From Rosettibacter sp964572725 (GTDB lineage Bacteria > Bacteroidota > Ignavibacteria > Ignavibacteriales > Melioribacteraceae): DNA of 64,000 nucleotides. The stretch spans positions 28,624 through 92,623 of the forward strand of contig CAZNFW010000006.1 in the NCBI GenBank assembly GCA_964572725.1. Reading direction: 5' to 3'. This document shows positions 1 to 8,909 of this stretch, piece by piece; the stretch's first letter is position 1; each line of letters starts with the position of its first letter. Both the position numbers and the translations under genes were made by a program. The notes beneath the pieces are model-generated. The model worked only from the letters and a program-made list of their open reading frames with translations. It ran no database searches and was not told the origin of the DNA.

Positions 1-142
1 CTTGCATTGTAAGGTTAATCGATTCGTTTAATCGGTAGAAGTTATAAATACTCCACAACGCTGCTAAGAACATAATAAGAAGAATTATAGTAAAACCAAG
101 TAATATTTTTGTTCGTAAACTTGATGTATATAGCTTAATCAT
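1..142 (-). CDS. Membrane sensor (histidine kinase-like) N-terminus, partial
   Basis: The reverse strand opens with an ATG at 142 and stays open to the left edge, giving 47 residues. They read as a short basic N-terminus (MIKLYTSSLRTK) followed by one hydrophobic membrane helix (ILLGFTIILLIMFLAALW) and then the start of a periplasmic or helical segment (SIYNFYRLNESINL). This arrangement is typical of HAMP-domain sensor histidine kinases, in which a single N-terminal helix leads into a sensor region. The kinase domains lie outside the window, so the assignment rests on the N-terminal pattern only. A methyl-accepting protein or another HAMP protein is possible. Confidence 0.55.
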   Translation of the reverse strand, partial: MIKLYTSSLRTKILLGFTIILLIMFLAALWSIYNFYRLNESINLTMQ

Positions 143-618
143 TGTATTAATAATTTTACTGATATAAATTAGCTAAAAAGATATATGAAATAAATATTAA
201 ATTTTAGTCAGTGTATTTCGATATATTAAGTGATTTCCAAAATAAATTTATAAACAAAAATTATTTAGAATGATTTTAATGTCTTAGTCAATAGAGGTTG
301 TATAACATTATGAATAAATCTTAACTTATCCCCTACTTCTTTCTCTTACAAAGAGCAGTGGTTTAAAACAATTTAATATTATAGTCCCTCTCTTTCTAAG
401 AGATTGTATGAATTGCAAAGTAAAATTTATTTTGCTAATAAATGCTGTAAAAATATTACTATTTCGCAATAAGCGAGATAAATCTCTCATTACAAATATC
501 AATAAACACAACCTATCTGTGATAGGGATTTAAAGATTAAATTTTTATACAGCAGTTTTAAGAAAAATTATTTTATTTTGACAGATGCAAAGTATATTAA
601 CTATAAAAAAATTAGAGT
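143..618. other. 476-bp intergenic region between divergent genes
   Basis: No convincing coding region is seen. The stretch separates a leftward sensor gene from a rightward sugar kinase, so it should hold both promoters. A TTGACA at 578-583 lies 18 bp before TATAAA at 602-607, but that would leave almost no leader before the ATG at 619, so it is only a weak promoter candidate. Two small related hairpins occur at 343-403 and are listed separately. A 61-codon reverse-strand frame at 326-511 covers them and has no recognisable protein character. Confidence 0.5.
343..403. repeat. Pair of short related hairpins, possible decayed interspersed repeat
   Basis: CTCTT-ACA-AAGAG at 343-355 and TCTCTT-TCT-AAGAGA at 389-403 form two tiny hairpins with three-base loops, about 45 bp apart. 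The surrounding text (cccctac..., ccctctct...) resembles the loosely conserved purine/pyrimidine-rich interspersed repeats often seen between genes in Bacteroidota-type genomes. That comparison is from memory. Neither hairpin has a T-run that would make it a terminator. Confidence 0.3.
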
Positions 619-1527
619 ATGGACAAATTAAAAAACTATAATATTACAGCAATTGGCGAAATACTTTATGATATTTATCCTGATAAAAAAAGATTAGGAG
701 GAGCACCATTTAATTTTATTTATCACATCTGGAAAATTTTGGGCATAGCAAATTTTATTTCGAGTGTGGGTAACGATGAAAATGGGAAGGAAATTTTGAA
801 CTATCTAAATTCTATAGGATTTAATACACAATTAATTTTTATAGATAACAACCATCCAACTGGAACTGTAAAAGTTAATTTAGATGAGAACAAGATTCCG
901 CACTTTACTATTTCACCCGAATGCTGTTATGATTTTCTAACCTTAAATGATGAAATAATTAACACTATTGAAAACAATACTGATATTTTATACTTCGGAA
1001 CATTATCTCAGCGTAGTTATACTTCGAGAAAAACAATTCAATCATTATTCGATAAAAAAATAAAATATTTTTGTGATTTGAATTTGCGGCATAATTTTTT
1101 CTCTGATGATATGATAAGAGAAGCATTAAATGTAAGTAATGTAATCAAAATTAATTATGAAGAATTTAACAAGATTAAAAAAATCCTGAATATGAAAATG
1201 AGTGATGAATTAGCAATGGAAAATTTATGCAAAGAATTTAATATCGATTTATTGAGCATTACTCTTGGAAATGAAGGAGCTGTACTTTATGATAAAAAAA
1301 ATTTTTCGCACTATAAAGCTGAGATAGATAAAGTAGTTGATACAGTTGGAGCTGGCGATGCTTTTGCTGCCATTCTTTGCATTGGTTATTTATCTCAAAT
1401 GGATTTATTTACGATAAATAAATTAGCAAATGAGTTTGCTGCTGAAATTTGTATGATAGAAGGAGCTGTACCCGACAATGATTATTTATACGAAAAGTAC
1501 AGAAAAATATTCAGTGAATGTTTATAA
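619..1527 (+). CDS. PfkB-family carbohydrate kinase
   Basis: 302 residues, the usual size for a ribokinase/PfkB sugar kinase, which transfers phosphate from ATP to a sugar hydroxyl in the cytoplasm. The N-terminus has the family's first signature region (GEILYDIYPDKKRLGGAPFN, near residues 13-32) with the Gly-Gly sugar-binding element. The C-terminal signature DTVGAGDAFAA near residue 240 contains the catalytic base Asp and the anion hole. Fructokinase-like enzymes share this GEILYD/GGAPFN pattern, but the substrate cannot be read from sequence. The gene stands alone: it is divergent from the sensor gene on the left and convergent with the PEGA lipoprotein on the right, with stops only a few bases apart. 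Confidence 0.85.
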   Translation: MDKLKNYNITAIGEILYDIYPDKKRLGGAPFNFIYHIWKILGIANFISSVGNDENGKEILNYLNSIGFNTQLIFIDNNHPTGTVKVNLDENKIPHFTISPECCYDFLTLNDEIINTIENNTDILYFGTLSQRSYTSRKTIQSLFDKKIKYFCDLNLRHNFFSDDMIREALNVSNVIKINYEEFNKIKKILNMKMSDELAMENLCKEFNIDLLSITLGNEGAVLYDKKNFSHYKAEIDKVVDTVGAGDAFAAILCIGYLSQMDLFTINKLANEFAAEICMIEGAVPDNDYLYEKYRKIFSECL

Positions 1528-1530
1528 ATT

Positions 1531-1926
1531 TTATTTCTTTCTTGCAGGTTCGGCTTTTGCCTGCTGAAGTTCTACATTAATTGATTCCGGCAATAAATTA
1601 TACATTGAACCAGTAAACATATCTACTATCATTCCCGGCAAAAAACCATTAAAAGCATTTCCCCAGAACCAGATTGAAATTTTTCTTGTAATCTGGGTTT
1701 CATAAGTATCATATCCATCAAGTTCAAGTTTTACAACATGGTTTGAGCCACGTTCAAGATTTACGGATTGAGGTGTTGTTCCAAATTTTTTCCCATCAAT
1801 TGTAATTTTTGCATTAGGTGGATTTGTTCTGATTTCAACATTTTGTGTAGTTGTATTTAAGACAGTAGCACAGGATTCTAATAATAAAATTGACATAATT
1901 ACAAGAAAACAAATTTTAAATCTCAT
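1531..1926 (-). CDS. PEGA-domain lipoprotein
   Basis: 131 residues from the ATG at 1926, chosen because an AGAGG ribosome-binding site lies seven bases upstream; a TTG two codons earlier overlaps that site. The N-terminus is a lipoprotein signal ending in a lipobox (LLLESC, Cys19). Residues of about 30-70 form a PEGA-type domain (VEIRTNPPNAKITIDGKKFG, then TPQSVNLERGS and LELDGYDTYE), a small beta-rich domain found on envelope proteins. A hydrophobic, glycine-rich stretch (FLPGMIVDMFTGSMYNLLP) follows and the tail is charged. The likely location is the cell envelope. Its role is unknown. Confidence 0.75.
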   Translation of the reverse strand: MRFKICFLVIMSILLLESCATVLNTTTQNVEIRTNPPNAKITIDGKKFGTTPQSVNLERGSNHVVKLELDGYDTYETQITRKISIWFWGNAFNGFLPGMIVDMFTGSMYNLLPESINVELQQAKAEPARKK

Positions 1927-2052
1927 TACCAAACCTCTTTTTGTTTTTATTATCGAAAATAACTTTTGAATAATTAATAATCATTAAAAAATTTGAAATC
2001 TGCTTATGTTCTTTTATATTAAATTACCAAAAACAAAAGCAATGAGAAATAA

Positions 2053-3645
2053 ATGAAAATCTATTTTGCATTCTTAATCTTTTTAATAACAATATCATGT
2101 TCATCAAACAACTTGAATGATGCAAGAAATTTCATAAATGAAAAAAATCTATCAGAACATATTAAAAAATTATCTTCAGACGAATTTTTAGGAAGATCTC
2201 CCGGCCATGAGGGAGAAGAAAAAACTATTAACTATTTAATTGAACAATATAAAAGAATAGGTTTAGAACCAGCAGATGGTAAAAGTTATATTCAAGAAAT
2301 TAATCTTGTTGAATTAACACCCTCAGTTAATTCTGAAATTGTAATTAAAGGAAAGAATGGAAATGTAAAACTTAATTATGCTGATGACTTTGTTGCAATT
2401 ACTAGAAGAGTTACAGAAGAAATACAAATCGAGCCTTGCGAAATAATTTTTGCAGGTTATGGAATTAATGCCCCTGAATACAACTGGAATGATTTTGAAG
2501 GAATAGATGTAAAAGACAAAATAATTTTAGTTATGGTTAATGACCCTGGATTTGCAACAAATGATTCATCTTTATTTAATGGAAAAGCAATGACTTATTA
2601 TGGAAGATGGACTTATAAATACGAAGAAGCAGCAAGACAGGGAGCTGCTGGAGTTTTTATAATTCATGAAACAAAGGCTGCAAGTTATCCATGGGAAGTT
2701 GTTAAGAATGGAAGGGTTGGTCCTCAATATTTTATCGAAGAAAAAGATAAAAATTTTTCCCGCTGTAAATTTGAGGGATGGATTACTTACAACAAAGCAA
2801 AAGAAATTTTTAAGCTTGCTAAATTAAATCTTGAAGAAGAATTAAAAAAAGCTTCTGCCAGAGGATTCAGAGCAAAATCACTCGGTCTTACTACTTCATT
2901 GACAATTAAAAATAAAATTGAACAAGTAAAAACTCGTAATGTACTTGGTATTTTAAAAGGAAACGAAAGAGCAGATGAATTTATATTCTACATGGCACAC
3001 TGGGATCATCTTGGTTATGATTCTTCATTGAAAGGTGATAGTATTTTTAACGGAGCCAGAGATAATGCATCGGGAGTTGCAGGTATTCTTCAGATTGCTG
3101 AAGCTTTCTCTAAATTAAAAGATAAACCTAAACGTTCAATTGCTATACTTGCACTCACTGCAGAAGAACAGGGTTTACTGGGCTCAGAATATTATGTTAA
3201 AAATCCTATAATACCTTTGAATAAAATTATTACAGCAATTAATCTTGACGGGTTGAATATATTTGGCAGAACTAAAGATATTGCTGTTCTTGGTTATGGA
3301 ATGTCTGAACTTGATAAATACATAAAAGAAGAAGTAGAAAAATCAGGAAAAATTGTTCGACCCGACCCAAATCCAGAAAGCGGAGGATTTTTCAGGTCCG
3401 ACCATTATAATTTTGTAAAAGCTAATATACCTGCAATTTACATACGACATGGTATAGAATCTTATGATGGCAAAAAAGATATTCAAAAAGCTGCTAAAGA
3501 ATGGAATCAAAATAATTATCATAAAGTCACCGATGAGTATAACTCAAATTGGGATTTAAGCGGGATGGTTGAAGAAGTTCAAATGCTTTTTGATATTGGA
3601 TATAAACTGAGCAACGAAAATAGTTATCCTAAACTTATTAAGTAA
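2053..3645 (+). CDS. Secreted M28-family zinc aminopeptidase
   Basis: 530 residues beginning with a lipoprotein-type signal (ending ITISCSS), so it is probably anchored in the envelope. A PA-type insertion precedes the catalytic domain, which carries all expected di-zinc ligands of peptidase family M28. These are HWDHLG for the first His-x-Asp, NGARDNASG for the bridging Asp, AEEQGLLGS with the general-base Glu and ligand Glu, NLDGLN for the next Asp, and SDHYNF for the last His. Such enzymes release N-terminal amino acids from peptides. The gene is isolated: a PEGA gene diverges upstream and a 656-bp spacer follows. Confidence 0.88.
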   Translation: MKIYFAFLIFLITISCSSNNLNDARNFINEKNLSEHIKKLSSDEFLGRSPGHEGEEKTINYLIEQYKRIGLEPADGKSYIQEINLVELTPSVNSEIVIKGKNGNVKLNYADDFVAITRRVTEEIQIEPCEIIFAGYGINAPEYNWNDFEGIDVKDKIILVMVNDPGFATNDSSLFNGKAMTYYGRWTYKYEEAARQGAAGVFIIHETKAASYPWEVVKNGRVGPQYFIEEKDKNFSRCKFEGWITYNKAKEIFKLAKLNLEEELKKASARGFRAKSLGLTTSLTIKNKIEQVKTRNVLGILKGNERADEFIFYMAHWDHLGYDSSLKGDSIFNGARDNASGVAGILQIAEAFSKLKDKPKRSIAILALTAEEQGLLGSEYYVKNPIIPLNKIITAINLDGLNIFGRTKDIAVLGYGMSELDKYIKEEVEKSGKIVRPDPNPESGGFFRSDHYNFVKANIPAIYIRHGIESYDGKKDIQKAAKEWNQNNYHKVTDEYNSNWDLSGMVEEVQMLFDIGYKLSNENSYPKLIK

Positions 3646-4301
3646 TTTGTAAAAAATTCCCTGATAAAGAACAAACTGCTATGCTGGTTTTTGCTTAATC
3701 AGTATTTGTCATAAATATTTTTCGTAAAGAATATTAATTCAATCAATAGTTGAAAAAAAAAATAAGATTCAATAATAACTTTTTAATTTAACAAATAAAT
3801 AAACACATAACGCTTCCACAAAAAATTTCTTTCTTTCTCTGTTCAATAATTGTTTTTAAAAATGATAATTATAAAATGATTACAAAAAATTTCCATATAC
3901 TTAAATCAAATTTAATAGATTTAGAAGCAACTCAATACTTTCTCATCATTGCCAAAAAATTTTGGGGCTGTCTAAAAAGTAAGGCTTTTTAATAAAAAAA
4001 TAGAACACGGACCTGCCTGCGCATGCAGGTAACACAGATTTTAAAGTATTTTAACAGATTATATATTTGAAGAATTACTTTTTAGTAACTTACAATCTCA
4101 TTGAACAAATAAAATTCTTCTTCTCAACCAATATCATATTTTCCTTATGGTTTGCAATGCTCATTAAATCATTATATCAATTTCATTAGCAACAAAAACT
4201 TATGAATCAAAAACTTTTTAATTAATCATAAATACATATCAAGATTAAAAACTTGAAATATATTATATTAGATTTAACAAATGAAAAATATATGATAAAA
4301 A
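3646..4301. other. 656-bp spacer upstream of purL
   Basis: No reading frame with protein character is seen on either strand. The middle holds a small inverted-repeat element (3964-4085, listed separately). The rest is AT-rich. The last 200 bases must contain the purL promoter, but no clear promoter or purine-riboswitch pairing could be recognised by eye. Confidence 0.5.
3964..4085. repeat. Small inverted-repeat element, MITE-like or IS remnant
   Basis: CTAAAAAGTAA at 3972-3982 is matched exactly by its reverse complement TTACTTTTTAG at 4075-4085. The left end reads GGGGCTGTCTAAAAAGT, which resembles insertion-sequence terminal repeats such as those of the IS1182 group (from memory). Between the arms lie ACACGG and AACACAGATTTT flanking the imperfect 20-bp palindrome ACCTGCCTGCGCATGCAGGT at 4011-4030, with one mismatched pair. 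There is no room for a transposase, so this would be a non-autonomous element or a remnant. Confidence 0.4.
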
Positions 4302-6530
4302 ATGAGAGAACCCGAAGTTAATTTACAATTAGCCCTGGAACATGGCTTAACAGAAGAAGAATACAACTGGATTTGTGAACGTTTAGGAAGAGTTCCAACA
4401 TTTACCGAGCTTGGGATATTCAGTGTAATGTGGAGCGAACATTGCAGCTACAAAAATTCTATAGCATTATTAAAAACACTTCCTCGTTCTGGAGGAAGAT
4501 TACTCGTAGGCGCAGGAGAAGAAAATGCTGGACTTGTAGATATAGGTGATGGACTAGCAATTGCTTTTAAGATTGAAAGCCATAATCATCCATCTGCTGT
4601 TGAACCATATCAAGGAGCTGCAACTGGAGTAGGCGGAATTTTGAGAGACATTTTTACAATGGGGGCGCGACCAATTGCCTGTTTAAATTCTCTCCGTTTT
4701 GGCTCGCTCGACGATGCAAGAACAAGATATTTATTTGAAGGTGTTGTAAAAGGAATTGCTGATTATGGAAACTGCTTTGGAGTTCCTACCGTCGGAGGTG
4801 AAGTTTACTTTGATGATTCTTATAAAAATAATCCGCTTGTAAATGCTATGGCTATTGGTGTTGTTGATACAAAAAGAATCGTCTCAGCTGTAGCAAAAGG
4901 TGCAGGCAATCCAGTCATGATTGTAGGATCTTCAACTGGAAGAGACGGAATTCATGGAGCAACTTTTGCCTCCGAAGAAATTTCTGAAAAATCCGAATCC
5001 AAACGTCCCTCTGTTCAAGTAGGCGACCCTTTTACAGAAAAACTTCTTCTTGAAGCAACACTCGAAATTATAAAACAAAATCTTGTTGTTGGAATTCAAG
5101 ATATGGGAGCTGCCGGAATTTCATGCTCTACTTCGGAGATGAGTGCAAAAGGAAAATCCGGAATGATTATAAACTTAGATAAAGTTCCATTGAGAGAAGC
5201 TGATATGAATGCTTATGAAATAATGCTTTCAGAAAGTCAGGAAAGAATGCTTGTTGTTGCAAAAAAAGGATACGAAAACAAAGTAAAAGAAATTTTTGAA
5301 AAATGGGATTTGAATTGCGAAATAATTGGGGAAGTAACAGATGAACAATTATTAAAAATTTATCATCATGGAGAAAAGAAAGCAGAGATACCGCCTTACG
5401 AACTTGTGCTTGGCGGAGGTGCTCCAGTTTATATACGTGAAACAAAAGAACCCGAATACATAAAAGATGCAGAAAAATTTAATTGTTATGATTTGCCAGA
5501 ACCCGACAGCATTGCAGAAATTTTTGAACAAATTTTTTCATCTCCAAATATTGCTTCTAAAAGATGGGTATATGAACAATATGATTCAATGGTAAGAACA
5601 AATACAATTGTAGGTCCCGGTTCAGATGCTGCTGTTATTATGATTAAAGGGACAAACAAAGCTATTGCAGCTTCTACAGATTGCAACGGAAGATATGTTT
5701 ATCTCAATCCAAAAGAAGGAACTAAAATCGCGGTGGCAGAAGCTGCAAGAAATGTTGTCTGTTCTGGTGCTATTCCGCTCGCAATTACAAATTGCCTGAA
5801 CTTTGGCAATCCATATAAACCCGAAATGTACTGGACTTTTAAGCAAGCAATAGAAGGAATGGGAGAAGCATGCAGATTTTTTAACACTCCTGTTACAGGC
5901 GGAAATGTAAGCTTTTACAATGAAAGTCCAGATACTGCAGTTTATCCAACTCCCGTAATTGGAATGGTTGGTTTAATTGAAAAATTAGAAAATGTAACAA
6001 CAGCAGAATTTAAGAATGAAGGTGATTTAATTTATGTTCTCGGAGAAGATTATGAAGAAATTGGAGGAAGCGAATATTTAAAAACCATACATGGTATAGT
6101 CAAAGGAAAAATTCCAAAAATTGATTTACAGGCAGAAAAAGACCTCCATACACTATTACTTCAATTAATTGACCAAAAGCTAATTAATTCTGCTCACGAT
6201 GTTTCTGAAGGAGGATTAATTACGGCACTTGCTGAATGCTGTATACTTAATCCCGAAAAAATGATAGGTGCAAAAGTAAAGATTCACATAAAAACAAGAG
6301 AAGATTTTTCTTTCTTCTCGGAAAGTCAATCAAGAGTTGTCGTAACTGTTAGTCCTGAAAACAAGAGTAATTTTGAAAAAATTGCATCTAAAAGTTTTAC
6401 ACCTTACATGCTCATTGGAGAAACTATTCCAAAAAGATTCATTGTTAATGACCAATATGATTTTTCATTACAACTTTTATCTCATCTTTATTACGATTCT
6501 ATACCGAATAAAATGAGCATTCATGTTTAA
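4302..6530 (+). CDS. purL: Phosphoribosylformylglycinamidine synthase subunit PurL
   Basis: 742 residues, the length of the small-type PurL that works with PurS and PurQ. It carries out the ATP-dependent conversion of FGAR to FGAM in de novo purine synthesis. Recognisable features are MWSEHCSYKNS near the N-terminus, the ATP/substrate regions FKIESHNHPSAVEPYQGAAT and VGGEVYFD, and the second AIRS-like repeat with NCLNFGNPYKPE and TGGNVSFYNE. PurS and PurQ are not in the window. The stop overlaps the start of the next gene by 8 bp, so the two are co-transcribed. The long spacer upstream suggests its own promoter. Confidence 0.95.
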   Translation: MREPEVNLQLALEHGLTEEEYNWICERLGRVPTFTELGIFSVMWSEHCSYKNSIALLKTLPRSGGRLLVGAGEENAGLVDIGDGLAIAFKIESHNHPSAVEPYQGAATGVGGILRDIFTMGARPIACLNSLRFGSLDDARTRYLFEGVVKGIADYGNCFGVPTVGGEVYFDDSYKNNPLVNAMAIGVVDTKRIVSAVAKGAGNPVMIVGSSTGRDGIHGATFASEEISEKSESKRPSVQVGDPFTEKLLLEATLEIIKQNLVVGIQDMGAAGISCSTSEMSAKGKSGMIINLDKVPLREADMNAYEIMLSESQERMLVVAKKGYENKVKEIFEKWDLNCEIIGEVTDEQLLKIYHHGEKKAEIPPYELVLGGGAPVYIRETKEPEYIKDAEKFNCYDLPEPDSIAEIFEQIFSSPNIASKRWVYEQYDSMVRTNTIVGPGSDAAVIMIKGTNKAIAASTDCNGRYVYLNPKEGTKIAVAEAARNVVCSGAIPLAITNCLNFGNPYKPEMYWTFKQAIEGMGEACRFFNTPVTGGNVSFYNESPDTAVYPTPVIGMVGLIEKLENVTTAEFKNEGDLIYVLGEDYEEIGGSEYLKTIHGIVKGKIPKIDLQAEKDLHTLLLQLIDQKLINSAHDVSEGGLITALAECCILNPEKMIGAKVKIHIKTREDFSFFSESQSRVVVTVSPENKSNFEKIASKSFTPYMLIGETIPKRFIVNDQYDFSLQLLSHLYYDSIPNKMSIHV

Positions 6531-7458
6531 GATGACTGCTAAAAATTTTTTTCACAAAATTAAATTCTGGAAATCCATCCCTTCCGGGAAAGAAATACTT
6601 CATACAATTGGTTATTATGTAATTGGATTATTTAATAAAATTGATGAGCACAACATTTTTTTGTCAGGAGCTGGAATAGCTTATTCTTTAATATTGAGCT
6701 TAATTCCTCTCATACTTTTTATTTTTTCATTATTGAGTAACATTTTTGATGCTCAAACGCTGCTTACAATGATTTATCAAATTATCGACACAATTGTACC
6801 CTATCCAGATTATTCTAACTTTGCGAAAAAAATAATAACCAACCGACTGCCTGAAGCTATCGAATATAAAAATATTGCAGGCTATATTGGTGCTTTTGGA
6901 TTGCTTCTTACTTCAACATGGGTTTTCAGCAGCATACGAACTTTATTAAATCAAATATTTCATACAAAAATCGAAAAGAATTTTTTAATTGGATTACTAA
7001 GAGATATTGGAATGGTCTTGCTGCTTGTTATTTTAATTTCATTATCAACATTAATATTCCCTGCATTAAATTTATTTTTAGAAATTGCAAGTAATTCTCC
7101 TCTTCTTACTTTTGCCAGATTAAGTGAAATGTGGAATACAATTGTATGGATTGGTTCATTATTAATTCTGCTTATTTTGTTTTTTTTGCTTTACTATCTT
7201 ATACCTTATGAAAAACTTCCCAAAAGAGTTGCTGCAGTCAGTGCTGTTTCAACTACAGTATTATGGGAAATTGCGAGAAATTTTTTTGGATACTACATTC
7301 AAAATTTTTTAGGCAAAAATCCTTTTTACGGCGCTTTTATTTTAATTATAGTAATACTTTTGTGGCTTTTTTATTCATCATGCATTTTTATTGCAGGAGC
7401 AGAAATAGGCCAATTATACAGAGAAAGAATAAATAAAAAAGAAAATGAAAAGACATAA
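6523..7458 (+). CDS. YihY/BrkB-family inner membrane protein
   Basis: 311 residues with six or so hydrophobic helices. The family hallmark near the N-terminus (NIFLSGAGIAYSLILSLIPL) is present, as is the conserved C-terminal run KNPFYGAFILIIVILLWLFY ending in a short basic tail. Members are polytopic inner-membrane proteins of unclear function; the old ribonuclease BN label for this family is a misannotation. The ATG lies inside the end of purL (8-bp overlap), and the stop overlaps the hemerythrin gene by 14 bp, so the three genes form one transcription unit. Confidence 0.85.
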   Translation: MFKMTAKNFFHKIKFWKSIPSGKEILHTIGYYVIGLFNKIDEHNIFLSGAGIAYSLILSLIPLILFIFSLLSNIFDAQTLLTMIYQIIDTIVPYPDYSNFAKKIITNRLPEAIEYKNIAGYIGAFGLLLTSTWVFSSIRTLLNQIFHTKIEKNFLIGLLRDIGMVLLLVILISLSTLIFPALNLFLEIASNSPLLTFARLSEMWNTIVWIGSLLILLILFFLLYYLIPYEKLPKRVAAVSAVSTTVLWEIARNFFGYYIQNFLGKNPFYGAFILIIVILLWLFYSSCIFIAGAEIGQLYRERINKKENEKT

Positions 7459-7882
7459 AGCTTTAATTCGATTATCCAGAGAACATCACGATGGATTAAT
7501 TCTTGCACAAATTATTAAAAAAGGTGCTCCTCAGTATAAAGGAATGCCTTCAAATTTAACTGATAAAAAAGATTATACTATTAACTTCTTTCAAAATTAT
7601 TTAGTTAAACATTTTGATGACGAAGAAAATATATTAATGAAATTTCTTAAGGGAAGAGATACATTACTGGATAATTTATTCGAACAAATGATTAATGAAC
7701 ATATTGAAATAAAGTCTCTGATTGACAAAATTAAATCGAAAGAAAATTATGAGGATTATCTCGATAAATTGGGCTACACACTCGAAAAGCATATAAGAAT
7801 GGAAGAACGTGAACTTTTTGATAGAATTCAAAATGTAATTGATAATGAAACATTGAACGAGCTTGAAAAAAAACTGTCTTAA
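7445..7882 (+). CDS. Hemerythrin-like (HHE) domain protein
   Basis: 145 residues forming one predicted four-helix bundle with the metal-binding pattern of HHE/hemerythrin proteins. The visible elements are LSREHHDGL near the start, KHFDDEENIL around residue 57, NEHIEIKSLI around residue 83, and LEKHIRMEERELF near residue 114. These His and Glu/Asp residues would hold a di-iron centre that binds oxygen or nitric oxide or senses redox state. There is no signal peptide, so it is cytoplasmic. Its start lies within the YihY gene. The functional link to YihY and PurL is unclear. Confidence 0.82.
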   Translation: MKRHKALIRLSREHHDGLILAQIIKKGAPQYKGMPSNLTDKKDYTINFFQNYLVKHFDDEENILMKFLKGRDTLLDNLFEQMINEHIEIKSLIDKIKSKENYEDYLDKLGYTLEKHIRMEERELFDRIQNVIDNETLNELEKKLS

Positions 7883-7920
7883 GTTGTAATCAATAATTCC
7901 AAACCAAATAAGGTTTTAAT

Positions 7921-8901
7921 ATGAAAAAGATGTCAAAAATTTTATTGCTTCTATTCTTTATTATCATTCCTTTAATCTCACTTACAATTATTGTTCAATG
8001 TGGAAACACTCAAAATAAAAATCAAAATGCCAAGAACAATGCTGTAACTTCATCTAAAAGTAAAAAAGAAATAATTGACCAGAGTACAAAAGAACTTCAA
8101 AAAGCAAAAGAATTAAAAGTAAAAGTACGACGAAGATATGCTGGCTTTTTTGGAAGAAATAATACTTATCCTAAAAACATGGTTTTAGTCGAAGAAGTAT
8201 TCTTTGATGAAAAAGGGAACAGAGCAAATAGCATAAGATACAAAAGTACCGGTGATATCGACTTAAGTTATGAATTCAAATATGATGAAAACGGAAATTT
8301 ATTATACATGGACACATACGATGGTTATGGAAATTTAAAGGGAAGAAGAGAATCACGGTATAACGAAAGTAATCATGAAGTTTTAAGAAAACTTCTTGAT
8401 GACAGAAGTTCAGGAGAATTAAAAACAGAATTTTATTACAATGAAGCAAATAAACTCATTAAAACAATTAACTATACAAAAAAAGGTACAATTGCCTCAG
8501 AACAGCTAAACGAATATGATGGAGATTTTTTAATCAAATCAATTATTAAAGATGCTGAGGGTAATAAAATTTCAGAAATAACATTTGAATATGATAATGA
8601 AGGATACCTTATAAAAGAGATACAAAAAGGAATTCAGGGAAATAATGAAATCAATTATAAATATGATTCAAGAGGAAATTTAATTGAAATAAAAGACAAT
8701 CAAACTATACGAGAAATGAAATACGACGACAATGGTAATCTTATTGAAGATAAATTGTATTTATCAGACGGGTCTCGTCAATTTCGAATAACATTTTCAT
8801 ATTATAAAAATGGATTACAAAAAGAAGAGATAAGATATTCCAATGATGAGCGACCGGCATTTATTGCCAAATATGAATATGAATTTTATAATTCTCGTTA
8901 G
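7921..8901 (+). CDS. Lipoprotein with YD-like repeats
   Basis: 326 residues. The N-terminus is a hydrophobic signal with a possible lipobox (IVQC). A basic linker follows, then repeated beta-hairpin-like units of roughly 20-25 residues with a Tyr-Asp-x-x-Gly-Asn core: YDENGNLLYM, YDNEGYLIKE, YDSRGNLIEI and YDDNGNLIED. These resemble the YD repeats of Rhs/teneurin shells, but there are too few for a toxin cocoon and no toxin domain is present. An envelope or surface lipoprotein is likely. The next gene starts 8 bp downstream, so it may share a transcript. Confidence 0.65.
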   Translation: MKKMSKILLLLFFIIIPLISLTIIVQCGNTQNKNQNAKNNAVTSSKSKKEIIDQSTKELQKAKELKVKVRRRYAGFFGRNNTYPKNMVLVEEVFFDEKGNRANSIRYKSTGDIDLSYEFKYDENGNLLYMDTYDGYGNLKGRRESRYNESNHEVLRKLLDDRSSGELKTEFYYNEANKLIKTINYTKKGTIASEQLNEYDGDFLIKSIIKDAEGNKISEITFEYDNEGYLIKEIQKGIQGNNEINYKYDSRGNLIEIKDNQTIREMKYDDNGNLIEDKLYLSDGSRQFRITFSYYKNGLQKEEIRYSNDERPAFIAKYEYEFYNSR

Positions 8902-8909
8902 GTTTCCTG

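Noticed and set aside
326..511. 61-codon reverse frame between the sensor and sugar kinase genes
   Set aside because: No ribosome-binding site, no protein character, and it covers two small hairpin repeats.
578..607. TTGACA-N18-TATAAA promoter before the sugar kinase
   Set aside because: Transcription would start almost at the ATG, leaving no leader; kept only as a weak possibility.
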